64,000 bases of DNA from Oscillospiraceae bacterium (lineage in GTDB: Bacteria; Bacillota; Clostridia; Oscillospirales; Acutalibacteraceae): assembly GCA_910574935.1 (NCBI GenBank), contig CAJTCU010000001.1, positions 607,695-671,694 on the forward strand, in the 5' to 3' direction. Within the stretch, counting starts at the first letter, position 1; each line of letters begins with the position of its first letter. Made by a program: the position numbers and the translations under genes. The notes beneath the pieces were generated by a model. The model was not told the origin of the DNA. It did no database searches and was given only the letters and a program-made list of their open reading frames with translations. Below are positions 1 through 8,219 of this stretch, piece by piece.

Positions 1-1665
1 CTTGTACAGCTCTGCCCCAGAAACCAGCTGGGCCTTGCGCTTATAGCTGTCCAGGGTATCGGAAAAGAGCTTTTTCACTGTCACCGTGTCTGCCCCCCGC
101 CGCCGCAGGTAGGCCGAGGCCTCAAAGGTGCGCACCCCGGTTTTCAGGACAAAGTTTTTCGTGTCCAGCATAATGCCCGCCAGCAGCGCCTGGGCGTCTG
201 TTCCGTCCAGGGCCGAAGATTTGATATACTGCACCAGCTCCGTCACCATTTCAGAAGCCGAGCTGGCATAGGGCTCGTGATAAAAGATCAGCGCGTTTTT
301 AATGTGGCTCACCATCATCCTGTGGTGGTCAATGACCACCACCCGGGGCACCTGGTCCAAAATCTCCCGGTTCTCCACATAATTTACCGAATGGGTGTCC
401 ACAACGATTAAAAGGGAGCGCTCTGTAGCCAGCTGTAGAGCCTCGAAGGGGCTGATAAACACCCGGTCCTGGGGATAGGCCTCTTCCACCATGTCCACCA
501 AAGAGGCCGCCAGGGTCTGGCCCCGGTTGATCACAATATTGGCTTGCTTTTCCAGGCCCTTATAGATAGCCGCCCACATCCCCACCGCAGAGCCCACGCT
601 GTCCAGGTCCGAGTTGGCGTGGCCCATAATAAACACCCGGTCGCTGGCCATCACGTGGTCGGTCAGGGTGGCGGCAATCACCCGGGTGCGTACCTTATCC
701 CGCTTTTCCACGCCCTTGGAAAGGCCGCCGAAAAACTCGTATGTATCGCCCCCCTGCATCACTGCCACCTGGTCGCCGCCCCGGCCCAGGGCCATGTCCA
801 TGGCCTGGCGGGCCCAGCGCTCACTTTCGGCCACAGTGGCCGCGCCCCGGCCCACACCAATGGATATGGTGGCGCTCATATTGTTTTTGCTGTTTTTTAT
901 CTCCCGTACCCGGTCCAAAACCCGAAAGCGCTTCTGCTTGGCCTCTTCAATATGGGCGTCGTCTGTCACCAGCAGATAGCGGCCATTGGAAAGCTTGCGG
1001 ATAAATCCGCCCAGCTCCTCCAGCACCCAGCCCCGCAGCACAGCCTCCACCTCGGCCGTCATGCGGGACTCTTCGCCCCCCAGGCCGTCCCGGGCCATCT
1101 CCTCCTGGTTGTCAAACACCGCCAGGCACACCACCGGCCGGCGCTCCCGGTACTCCCGGCTTATGGACTTAAAATAGGTATCGTCCACAAAATAGAGCAC
1201 ATATCCCCGCTGGGCCTTGGCCCCATACACCGTGTACTCTTTTCCCCCGTGGGACACGGCCGCGCCCTTTTCCTCCATCACTTGGCGGAACGTCTTGGGG
1301 TACACATACTTCAGCACATCCTCCCCCAGCACAGGCTTCCCCCGGCCCAAAGACTCCACAAAGGCCTGGTTGGCCCACACCACGTCTCCGGCAGGGGCCA
1401 CCACGGCCACCGGCAGGGCGAACTCTTGCAGGTCCTCCTCCTCTTCGGCAGAGAGGACCCGGCCCGCCGCTTTCACAGTGGTTGCCACGTTCTGCCGGTA
1501 AATCAGCCCAGAAGCCGCCACCGCCAGGGCGCACAGGCCGGCCACGGTGCACTCCACAATAAATATAATTCTGTTATAGGGGTAGCTGGCTATGGCCATA
1601 GCCAGCAGCGCCACCGCCATGAGATACATTAGGGGCGACGTTACCCACACCTTTTTTCTGCGCAC
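1..1665 (-). CDS. gdpP: Cyclic-di-AMP phosphodiesterase GdpP (DHH family), C-terminus beyond the window
   Basis: Membrane-bound phosphodiesterase that degrades c-di-AMP. The reading frame runs off the left edge after 555 codons; the family is usually about 650 residues, so the end of the DHHA1 region is missing. Visible in order: two N-terminal membrane helices (residues about 12-60), a PAS-like segment (RVLSAEEEEDLQEFALPVAV), a degenerate GGDEF-like region (ISIGVGRGAATVAESERWA), then the DHH domain with GHANSDLDSVGS near residue 347 and VVVIDHHRMM near 442, the metal-binding motifs. I chose the GTG start at 1665 because GAGG lies a few bases upstream; an in-frame ATG follows at codon 13. In Firmicutes rplI and dnaB usually follow, which would be outside this window. 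Identification is firm. Confidence 0.93.
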   Translation of the reverse strand, partial: MRRKKVWVTSPLMYLMAVALLAMAIASYPYNRIIFIVECTVAGLCALAVAASGLIYRQNVATTVKAAGRVLSAEEEEDLQEFALPVAVVAPAGDVVWANQAFVESLGRGKPVLGEDVLKYVYPKTFRQVMEEKGAAVSHGGKEYTVYGAKAQRGYVLYFVDDTYFKSISREYRERRPVVCLAVFDNQEEMARDGLGGEESRMTAEVEAVLRGWVLEELGGFIRKLSNGRYLLVTDDAHIEEAKQKRFRVLDRVREIKNSKNNMSATISIGVGRGAATVAESERWARQAMDMALGRGGDQVAVMQGGDTYEFFGGLSKGVEKRDKVRTRVIAATLTDHVMASDRVFIMGHANSDLDSVGSAVGMWAAIYKGLEKQANIVINRGQTLAASLVDMVEEAYPQDRVFISPFEALQLATERSLLIVVDTHSVNYVENREILDQVPRVVVIDHHRMMVSHIKNALIFYHEPYASSASEMVTELVQYIKSSALDGTDAQALLAGIMLDTKNFVLKTGVRTFEASAYLRRRGADTVTVKKLFSDTLDSYKRKAQLVSGAELYK

Positions 1666-1870
1666 GTCCTCACTTCCTCGCTGCGAACTATCGGGCTGTC
1701 CTTACATCTCTAAGACAAAGCCCCCTCTGCCAATACGGGCGTGGGCCCAGGGCCCTTCTGTCTCTATTTTATAGCATGGTTGATCCGCCGGTTTTCAAGA
1801 CCCTGGTAGCTTTGCCCCCAACCCCTTACAAGTTTTCCCTTGGTCCCTGGCGCGTTCTGCGCCTTTTCCG

Positions 1871-3889
1871 CTATACCTCCATGATGATGGGCAGTATCAT
1901 GGGGTTGCGCTGGGTCTTGCGGTACAAAAACTTGGACAGCTCGTCCTTTACGTTCTGCTTTACCCCGCTCCAGTCCCGCACCTTGCGGTTAGCGCATTCC
2001 TCCAGGGTGTTATAAACCAGCTTCTTCGCCTCGCCCATCAAGGCCTCCGACTCCCGCACGTACACAAAGCCCCTGGACACAATGTCCGGCCCGGCCACCA
2101 CGTGCCCAGTGGACGCCTCAATGGAGCACACCGCCACAATGAGCCCGTCCTCGGCCAGGTGCTTGCGGTCCCGCAGCACCACACTGCCCACGTCGCCCAC
2201 GCCCAGGCCGTCTACCATCACGCTGCCGGCCGGCACGTCCCCCAGCTGGCGCATGTGGTCCTCGTGCAGCTCCAGCACGTTGCCGATATTGCCAATAAAG
2301 ATGTTCTCCCTAGGCGTCCCCATGGCCATAGAGAGCCCCGCGTGCTTTTGCAGGTGCTTCTGTTCGCCGTGGACAGGCACAAAGAACTTGGGATTGGTCA
2401 GTCCCTGTATCAGCTTCAGCTCCTCCTGGCAGGCGTGGCCCGAAACATGCACCTCGTACATAGATTCATAGATCACCGTACATCCCTGCTTCAGCAGCTC
2501 GTCCACCACCGCGCCCACAGTCTTTTCGTTGCCGGGAATGGGCCGGGCCGAAAGGATGATAAAGTCCCCCGGGCCAATGGCCACCTGCCGGTGGTCGGAA
2601 AAAGCCATGCGGGTTAGGGCGGACATGGGCTCCCCCTGGCTGCCGGTGGTAATCAGCACCAGCTGGCCAGGCTCGTAGCGGTTGATCAGGTTCAGGTCTA
2701 TGAGCACCCCGTCCGGGATGTTTAGGTAGCCCAGCTCTCCGGCAATGCCCATAACATTTACCATGCTGCGGCCCGAAAGAGCCACCTTTCGGCCATACTT
2801 TACCGCACAGTTGATAATCATCTGCACCCGGCTGATGCTGGAAGCAAAGGTGGCCACAATGATGCGCTTGCCCTGGGCTTTCATAAAGAGCGAGTCCAGC
2901 GAGTCGTTCACCCGCTGCTCGGTTTGGGTATAGCCCGGGCGCTCAGCGTTCGTAGAGTCCGCCAAAAGGGCCAGCACCCCCTGCCGCCCCAGCTCGGCAA
3001 ACCGGGCCAGGTCAATCATCTTCCCCTCCGCGGGAGTAAAGTCGATTTTAAAGTCTCCGGTGTGCACAATAACCCCCGCTGGGCTGTGGATGGCCAGAGA
3101 GACCGAGTCGGCAATGGAATGGTTCACGTGGATAAGCTCCACCTCCATGCACCCCAGGCGGATACGGGACCCCGGGGGAGTCACGTTCAGCCGGGCCGAA
3201 GAGGTGAGGCCGTGCTCCTTGAGCTTGCTCTCAATCAGCCCAATGGTCAGGGCGGTGCCGTACACAGGCACGTTCAGCTTTTTCAGCAGATAAGGCACCG
3301 CGCCAATGTGGTCCTCGTGGCCGTGGGTAATCACCACCCCCCGGATACGGTCCCGGTTCTTTTCCACAAAGGTAAAGTCCGGTATCACCAGGTCCACACC
3401 CAGCATCTCCTCATCAGGAAAAGCCAAGCCGCAGTCCACGATAATCATGTCCTCCTGGCACTCGTACAAGGTAAAGTTTTTGCCGATTTCATTGAGCCCG
3501 CCCAAGAAATATACCTTAATAGACGGCTTCTGGGACTTTTTCGGCCGGCCCCTGCCCCGTTTTTGCTGGGGGGCCGCCTGGGCGGCCTGCTGGGCGGCCC
3601 GCTGTGCCGCGGTAATGGGCGCTGTGCCCATTACCTGGCGCTTGCCTCCCTGGGGGGGCTGCTTTTTGGGGGCCGGAGATTTTTGCTTTTGCCCTGGCTT
3701 TTGCTTTCTCTGCCGGCGCTGGACTTGCCCCTGCTGGGCCCCTCCTCCCGATTTTTCCACAGGGGTCTTGGGCCCCGCTATTTTCCCAATGCGAGGAGCG
3801 TCCGCCGCGCCGCTTAGGGCCTGGTCCTGGGGCCTCTCCCTGCCGGGCTGCCGGCGAAACCTGCTATTCTTTTTTTCATTGCCTGCCAC
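1871..3889 (-). CDS. rnj: Ribonuclease J with a long basic N-terminal extension
   Basis: Metallo-beta-lactamase/beta-CASP ribonuclease with endonuclease and 5'-3' exonuclease activity in mRNA turnover and RNA maturation. The zinc motif HGHEDHIG is near residue 187, followed by HTGDFKID and the beta-CASP segment. The GTG start at 3889 is preceded by AAGGAGG at the right spacing. The protein has 672 residues against about 555 for typical RNase J: the first 125 or so residues are a low-complexity tail rich in Lys, Arg, Gln, Pro and Ala, ending just before KVYFLGGLNEIGKN where the catalytic core begins. Such a tail may bind RNA or partner proteins (inference). It is transcribed in the same direction as gdpP, about 200 bases away. 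Confidence 0.95.
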   Translation of the reverse strand: MAGNEKKNSRFRRQPGRERPQDQALSGAADAPRIGKIAGPKTPVEKSGGGAQQGQVQRRQRKQKPGQKQKSPAPKKQPPQGGKRQVMGTAPITAAQRAAQQAAQAAPQQKRGRGRPKKSQKPSIKVYFLGGLNEIGKNFTLYECQEDMIIVDCGLAFPDEEMLGVDLVIPDFTFVEKNRDRIRGVVITHGHEDHIGAVPYLLKKLNVPVYGTALTIGLIESKLKEHGLTSSARLNVTPPGSRIRLGCMEVELIHVNHSIADSVSLAIHSPAGVIVHTGDFKIDFTPAEGKMIDLARFAELGRQGVLALLADSTNAERPGYTQTEQRVNDSLDSLFMKAQGKRIIVATFASSISRVQMIINCAVKYGRKVALSGRSMVNVMGIAGELGYLNIPDGVLIDLNLINRYEPGQLVLITTGSQGEPMSALTRMAFSDHRQVAIGPGDFIILSARPIPGNEKTVGAVVDELLKQGCTVIYESMYEVHVSGHACQEELKLIQGLTNPKFFVPVHGEQKHLQKHAGLSMAMGTPRENIFIGNIGNVLELHEDHMRQLGDVPAGSVMVDGLGVGDVGSVVLRDRKHLAEDGLIVAVCSIEASTGHVVAGPDIVSRGFVYVRESEALMGEAKKLVYNTLEECANRKVRDWSGVKQNVKDELSKFLYRKTQRNPMILPIIMEV

Positions 3890-4165
3890 TGATCTTCCTC
3901 CTTAATTTTGTAAGCCCGGGAGCGCCCCGGTTCCGGCCTTCTCTTGGCCACGCTAAAACATTAATAATAGAAATTATAAATAAAAGCGGCGTCCGCCGCG
4001 TTCAGCCAAAGTTAAACCTTTACGAAAGAGATAAATACACTTTATTTTACTATTTCCTGGCAGGTCTGTCAACCCCAGGGAAAGGTCCTTCCCTTTGGCT
4101 ACCTCCCCAAAGCCGGCCCCCAGGCGCCGCACCCCTTACAATTTCCTTTCAATGGCCAAAACGCC
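3890..4165. other. Intergenic region upstream of RNase J
   Basis: No gene seen. GC-rich near RNase J, then a strongly AT-rich stretch at about 3957-4060 that could hold the RNase J promoter; no promoter is clear enough to place. Confidence 0.4.
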
Positions 4166-4194
4166 TTGATCAGGATCTTCGCTTTCTGTATAAT
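4166..4194 (+). promoter_or_regulatory. Sigma-A type promoter for the small membrane protein
   Basis: TTGATC, 17 bases, TATAAT. Start of transcription would fall at the repeat end at 4202. Confidence 0.6.
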
Positions 4195-4201
4195 ATTGTT
4201 A

Positions 4202-4220
4202 AGGCAACACCGCACAATCC
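4202..4220. repeat. Solo end of a MITE-like repeat
   Basis: AGGCAACACCGCACAATCC closely matches the left terminal repeat of the MITE-like element at 6564-6737 (AGGTAATACCGCACAATTC). No matching right end is seen nearby, so this is a solo or truncated end. Confidence 0.45.
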
Positions 4221-4296
4221 ACCTGCACCTGGCAAAGCTGGATTACAACCGTATTTATCTAAAATCTATTCTTTAAATAAAAGGAGGCCTCCCGCT

Positions 4297-4548
4297 ATGA
4301 AAACCCGCAAAATCCTGCGCAACCTTTTCGCCGCTCTAACCGTTCTGCTCTCCTGTTGGATGTGCGCGGCTGTGGCCTATAACTACTGCGCCTTACAGTG
4401 GGGCGGGCAGTACGCCGGCTACAGCGCGCCGCCCTCTGTTGCCTTTTTCCTGGCGGTCCCCTTTGGGGTGGGCATTGGGGCCAGCGGTGGGCTGGCGGTT
4501 TTCTTCCACCGCCGGGTAAAAAAGTTATCCTCCCGTTTGTCCAAATAG
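4297..4548 (+). CDS. Small two-helix membrane protein, unknown function
   Basis: 83 residues. A strong Shine-Dalgarno (AAAGGAGG) lies 8-10 bases before the ATG, and a good promoter lies 100 bases upstream, so this is probably a real gene. The sequence shows a basic N-terminus, one hydrophobic helix (residues about 9-29), a short Gly/Tyr-rich loop, a second helix (about 48-68) and a basic tail (HRRVKKLSSRLSK). I do not recognise a family. It stands alone before the Fe-S gene pair. Confidence 0.6.
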   Translation: MKTRKILRNLFAALTVLLSCWMCAAVAYNYCALQWGGQYAGYSAPPSVAFFLAVPFGVGIGASGGLAVFFHRRVKKLSSRLSK

Positions 4549-4617
4549 TTTCGGCTTTCTTCCTCCAGTTTATTCCACCTTTTCCTAAAAAATCCTCACC
4601 TTCTTTGTTTCTTCCTC

Positions 4618-4647
4618 TTGACAAAGTATACTAAATTGGTATATATT
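4618..4647 (+). promoter_or_regulatory. Promoter and palindromic operator of the Fe-S cluster genes
   Basis: TTGACA at 4618-4623 and TATATT at 4642-4647 (18-base spacing) form a promoter about 55 bases before the cysteine desulfurase start. Overlapping it is an inverted repeat, TATAC-N7-GTATA, at 4627-4643. This position and AT-rich dyad are like operators of Rrf2-family regulators (IscR, CymR) that control Fe-S or cysteine genes. No Rrf2 gene is in the window, so the regulator is inferred. Confidence 0.6.
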
Positions 4648-4702
4648 TATCTTGCCGGGGGAAAAATACCCCTCAACTGAATCGAAAGGAAGTCTTAATA
4701 AT

Positions 4703-5914
4703 ATGGACAACGCGGTAAGAAACGTCTATGCGGACAACGCCGCAACCACCGCTGTTTCTGAGGAAGTTTTGGCGGCCATGCTGCCCTTTTACCGAGAAAA
4801 TTATGGAAATCCCTCCAGCCTATACGCCATTGGACAAAAGGCCAAGGCGCCCCTGGAGCAGGCCCGGGCTACAGTGGCCAAGTGCCTGGGGGCAAACCCC
4901 AATGAAATCTACTTTACCAGCTGTGGCACCGAAAGCGACAACTGGGCTATTAAAGGAACCGCCCGGGCCCAGCTGAAAAAACATGGTAAAAACCACATTG
5001 TCACCTCTGCCTTTGAGCATCATGCGGTGCTGCACACCTGCCAGGCCCTGGAAAAGCAGGGGTTCACTGTTACCTACCTGCCTGTGCACCGCGAGGGTCT
5101 GGTAGACCCCGCCGAGCTGGAGGCCGCCTTGACAGAAAAAACAGCCCTGGTCAGCATTATGTATGCCAACAACGAGATTGGCACCATTCAGCCCATCCCA
5201 GAAATTGGCGAAATCTGTAAAAAGCACGGAATCCCCTTCCACACCGACGCGGTACAGGCCATTGGCAATGTGCCCATTGATGTGAAAGCCCAAAATATTG
5301 ACATGCTCTCTCTTAGCGGCCACAAAATACACGCCCCCAAGGGGATCGGCGCCCTGTACATTCGGGCTGGGCTTGCTGTGGACACCTTTATGGATGGCGG
5401 CGCGCAAGAGCGCGCCAGGCGAGGGGGCACGGAGAACGTGGCGGAAATTGTGGGCCTAGCCAAGGCCATGGAGACCGCCGCCGCCACAGTAAATGAGCGC
5501 ATTGCCAAGCTAACCCCCATGCGGGAAAAGCTCATTGATGGGGTGTTGAAAATTGAGCGCAGCCGCCTAAACGGCAGCCGGGAGCACCGCCTGCCTGGCA
5601 ATGCCAGTTTCTGCTTTCAGGGGGTGGAGGGGGAGTCCCTTCTGCTTATGCTGGACATGAAGGGCATCAGCGCCTCTTCCGGCTCGGCCTGCACCAGCGG
5701 TTCTTTGGATCCCAGCCATGTGCTGCTGTCCATCGGCCTGCCCCACGAGGTAGCCCACGGGTCTCTACGCATTTCTTTTGGAGACTACAACACTATGGAG
5801 GACGTGGACTATATTTTAGAGACGCTGCCAAAGATTATTGACCGGCTGCGGAACATGTCCCCCCTGTGGGACGCCATTCAAGCCAAGAAGGTAGATTATG
5901 ACAAATATATGTAA
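4703..5914 (+). CDS. nifS: Cysteine desulfurase (NifS/IscS type)
   Basis: PLP enzyme that takes sulfur from cysteine and passes it as a persulfide to the IscU/NifU scaffold. Visible motifs: [15 protein letters not shown] at the N-terminus, the PLP lysine in [12 protein letters not shown], and the active cysteine in [17 protein letters not shown], the flexible loop typical of group I (IscS/NifS) enzymes. An upstream in-frame ATG (4652) would add 17 residues, but the AAAGGAAG ribosome site fits the ATG at 4703, giving 403 residues, normal for the family. A scaffold gene follows 190 bases downstream, with no obvious terminator between, so they probably form an operon under the 4618 promoter. Confidence 0.95.
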   Translation: MDNAVRNVYADNAATTAVSEEVLAAMLPFYRENYGNPSSLYAIGQKAKAPLEQARATVAKCLGANPNEIYFTSCGTESDNWAIKGTARAQLKKHGKNHIVTSAFEHHAVLHTCQALEKQGFTVTYLPVHREGLVDPAELEAALTEKTALVSIMYANNEIGTIQPIPEIGEICKKHGIPFHTDAVQAIGNVPIDVKAQNIDMLSLSGHKIHAPKGIGALYIRAGLAVDTFMDGGAQERARRGGTENVAEIVGLAKAMETAAATVNERIAKLTPMREKLIDGVLKIERSRLNGSREHRLPGNASFCFQGVEGESLLLMLDMKGISASSGSACTSGSLDPSHVLLSIGLPHEVAHGSLRISFGDYNTMEDVDYILETLPKIIDRLRNMSPLWDAIQAKKVDYDKYM

Positions 5915-6104
5915 AAAGCGCCGGATGTTCCCCGCCGCCTGGGCAAGGCTGCGTAAGATCTTTTTGCGGGCTCTGATTTTGAGCTTGCCCACCCTTGCCA
6001 TTAATCTGATGGTTCAGGGGTGCAGGGAGTTTCGGCCGGAGTTAGAGTCGCATCGAAAATACAGGCAGCTTACTGCTAGAACAATTAGGAAAGGATAGTT
6101 TTCT

Positions 6105-6536
6105 ATGGCATACAGTGAAAAAGTAATGGACCATTTCGCCAATCCCCGTAACGTGGGCGAGATGAAGGACTTTAGCGGCGTGGGTGAGGTGGGCAATCCC
6201 AAGTGCGGTGATATTATGCGCATGTATATTAAAGTAGAGGGCGAGGTCATCACCGATGTATCCTTTATGACCTTTGGCTGCGGCGCGGCCATTGCAACCA
6301 GCAGCATGGCCACCGAGCTAATTAAGGGCAAGCCTATCAGCGAGGCCTTGAAGCTGACCAACAAAGCGGTGATGGAGGCCCTGGACGGCCTGCCCCCAGT
6401 GAAGGTGCACTGCTCTGTACTGGCCGAGCAGGCTATTAAAGCCGCTGTCTCAGACTACTACCGCCGCCAGGGCATTGACCCTACCCCCATTGTGGGCGAA
6501 CTTCCCGAATGTGAGGAGTGCGCGTGCGCACTTTAA
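6105..6536 (+). CDS. nifU: Fe-S cluster assembly scaffold IscU/NifU
   Basis: 143-residue scaffold on which the desulfurase builds a [2Fe-2S] or [4Fe-4S] cluster. The three cluster cysteines are visible in NPKCGD, TFGCGAAIA and VHCSVLAE, with the aspartate next to the first Cys that is conserved in IscU. The extra C-terminal cysteines (CEECACAL) are common in Clostridia NifU-like proteins. AGGAAAGG sits before the ATG. With the desulfurase upstream it makes the minimal Clostridia Isc pair. Confidence 0.95.
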   Translation: MAYSEKVMDHFANPRNVGEMKDFSGVGEVGNPKCGDIMRMYIKVEGEVITDVSFMTFGCGAAIATSSMATELIKGKPISEALKLTNKAVMEALDGLPPVKVHCSVLAEQAIKAAVSDYYRRQGIDPTPIVGELPECEECACAL

Positions 6537-6563
6537 GTCTGACACAAGCCACCCATCTATTTT

Positions 6564-6737
6564 AGGTAATACCGCACAATTCTAAGTACCGTATTGCGCA
6601 GTCAGATTTTTCGTCAGAGGGTACAGATTGAGCGCCGTCCATCTCACCATTGACCAGCGAAAGCTGTGCCCTATCACGGAAAATCTGCAAGCAAGACGGT
6701 GCTTAAGGCGCCACCCGCGAATGGTGCGGGGTTGCCT
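6564..6737. mobile_element. MITE-like element, 174 bp
   Basis: Imperfect 19-bp terminal inverted repeats: AGGTAATACCGCACAATTC at 6564-6582 and the complement of AGGCAACCCCGCACCATTC at 6719-6737 (15 of 19 match). No coding capacity. The right half resembles the sequence at 63910-64000 (shared CGAAA.CTGTGC, CGGAAAA, GCAAGCAA, GTGCGGGGTTGCCT), and a solo end lies at 4202, so it is a dispersed family. Confidence 0.6.
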
Positions 6738-7056
6738 TTAGTCTTTATAAAGCATTCTATAGCAAGGCCATCGCCGCGAAGCACTTGAATCTGCTTTCCA
6801 GTGGAAAATTTTCCTGGATACCGCCAGGGAACCTTTTCCGTTGGAAAGCTCTCATTTTTTCTATAGTAATCCTGTGACCCAGGCCGGCGGGTCCCGGCCC
6901 CTGTATGGATTGGCTCGAACAAATTTCATGCCATCATGTTGCAATATTTTCCAGGCCCATCAGGATAGACCCGCCCGCATACTCTCCCCACGCCGCGCGT
7001 ATATATGGATTACCGAAAAGTGGGGTGCCCAATGGGACCCCAAAAAGAGGTGTCCA
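6738..7056. other. Region upstream of spoIIID
   Basis: No gene is convincing here; an open frame that runs into spoIIID from 6841 lacks a ribosome site. It should contain the spoIIID promoter (sigma-E dependent in Bacillus), but I could not find a pair of boxes good enough to mark. Confidence 0.4.
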
Positions 7057-7206
7057 ATGATGAATGTAATCGACGACCGAGCTACCAAGTTAGGGGAATA
7101 CATTGTAGAAAATAATGCTACCGTCCGTTGTGCCGCCAAACAGTTTGGCGTAAGTAAAAGCACGGTACATATGGAAGAAACAAAACAGAACGGTTGCTAT
7201 GGCTAG
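7057..7206 (+). CDS. spoIIID: spoIIID, 5' part (interrupted gene)
   Basis: N-terminal half of SpoIIID, the small DNA-binding regulator of mother-cell gene expression. It reads VIDDRATKLGEYIVENNA, then the helix-turn-helix VRCAAKQFGVSKSTVH, all matching the family. After the codons for STVH, at the TACATA core (7166-7171), the SpoIIID sequence stops and 12 foreign codons lead to a stop at 7204-7206. AAAAGAGG precedes the ATG pair at 7057/7060. In this form the gene would encode 49 residues with an HTH but no C-terminal basic helix, so it should be non-functional. The rest of the gene is at 16195-16332. Confidence 0.93.
   Translation: MMNVIDDRATKLGEYIVENNATVRCAAKQFGVSKSTVHMEETKQNGCYG
7166..7171 (+). 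other. Left attachment core (attL) of the spoIIID element
   Basis: TACATA in the spoIIID context CACGG-TACATA-TGGAAG. Confidence 0.8.
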
Positions 7207-7261
7207 TGAAATAGTGGAAAGGCCAGTGTACACAGATGCAAGAGTGTACACTGGCTCTTTC

Positions 7262-7760
7262 TGTTCCCCTAGTCTTTCAGCGCAGTGACCAGCACCACAA
7301 GCACTCCGTCCGGCCACTGGTACGCCGCGTTCGCCAATCCGCACAGCACACACATCGTAGCAGGATGCTGACCCTTGGGGCGTCCTCTCGTTCCGGGCCA
7401 GGGAGCGCAGAAGCTTGGATGTGTCCCTCTTGACGCCATCGATGCGGTACATGTCGTCGCCAACCACAGCGTTCAAATATCCCTTGGGCAACAATGCTGT
7501 CTGCTGGAATCGCCGAATTCGTAGAGAGACGCGGGCCGCATACGCAGCTTGCCATTGCGCCCCGCACCGTCGTGGCAGGATAAATTCCAGGTTGTGCCGC
7601 ACCATTTTTGCCCATCCACACAGACGGCTCCGAAGGTGGCTAGATACTCTTGTAGGGTCTTGTCGATCATGCGGGGGCGGTAATGTTGTCTTTTCACAGC
7701 ACGGCTTCCATACATTCAGCTCAATTATTCAATTCTATTCAGAGAGTTTTGGTTTTTTAC
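7262..7760 (-). pseudogene. Decayed C-terminal piece of a larger gene
   Basis: No intact gene here. On the minus strand several protein-like stretches lie in successive frames: MIDKTLQEYLATFGAVCVDG then GKLRMRPASLYEF (about 7715-7530), then KGYLNAVVGDDMYRIDGVKR in another frame (about 7500), then YQWPDGVLVVLVTALKD with a stop near 7269. Their order and coding-like composition suggest one gene broken by frameshifts. It may be the 3' part of the pseudogene at 11604-12398, which lies in the same orientation on the other side of the XRE/recombinase block. Family not recognised with confidence. Confidence 0.45.
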
Positions 7761-7886
7761 CGTTAAGCCGAGTCTCATCAAAAAGCTGCTCCAAAAGCCC
7801 AAACGTTACAAACTGTCGCACAGATGCTACCCACTGTAACAGGTTTGCTGGTATAATTCTTTATAATCAGCAAGGTGGTGTAGGCA

Positions 7887-8219
7887 ATGATCTTTGACTT
7901 TCCAGAACGGTTCCGTTATCTCCGGCAGTCCAAAAATTTAGCCCAAAGCCAGCTGGCCAACCTAATCGGTGTAGACAGGAGTACCATCTCGTCCTACGAA
8001 AGTAACATCCGGCAGCCCTCGTTGGACACGCTTTCGCGGATTGCAGATGTGTTTGGCGTAAGCACAGACTATCTTTTGGGACGCACGGATTCCCTCGGGT
8101 TTGACTCCCTTACGTTGAACGGAGAGGAAAAAGCCCTGGCCTATAAGCTTGCTTTCGCACTGTCGAAAAAGAACCTACAGCTTCGCCAGCTACAGGAGGA
8201 GGGGATACCCGATGCCTGA
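7887..8219 (+). CDS. XRE-family transcriptional regulator
   Basis: 110 residues with a Cro/CI helix-turn-helix: LRQSKNLAQSQLANLIGVDR then STISSYESNIRQPSLDTLSR, and VFGVSTDYLLGRTD typical of the family. It is probably the repressor of the recombinase operon that follows; its stop codon overlaps the start of the next gene (8212), so the two are translationally coupled. Confidence 0.85.
   Translation: MIFDFPERFRYLRQSKNLAQSQLANLIGVDRSTISSYESNIRQPSLDTLSRIADVFGVSTDYLLGRTDSLGFDSLTLNGEEKALAYKLAFALSKKNLQLRQLQEEGIPDA

Noticed and set aside
544-1632. Long open frame on the plus strand
   Set aside because: It is antisense to gdpP, has no ribosome site and the opposite strand shows clear family motifs.
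2924-3817. Long open frame on the plus strand
   Set aside because: Antisense to RNase J in GC-rich sequence; no similarity to any protein I recognise.
5898-6098. 66-codon frame between the desulfurase and scaffold genes
   Set aside because: Overlaps the desulfurase end, lacks a ribosome site and has no family features.
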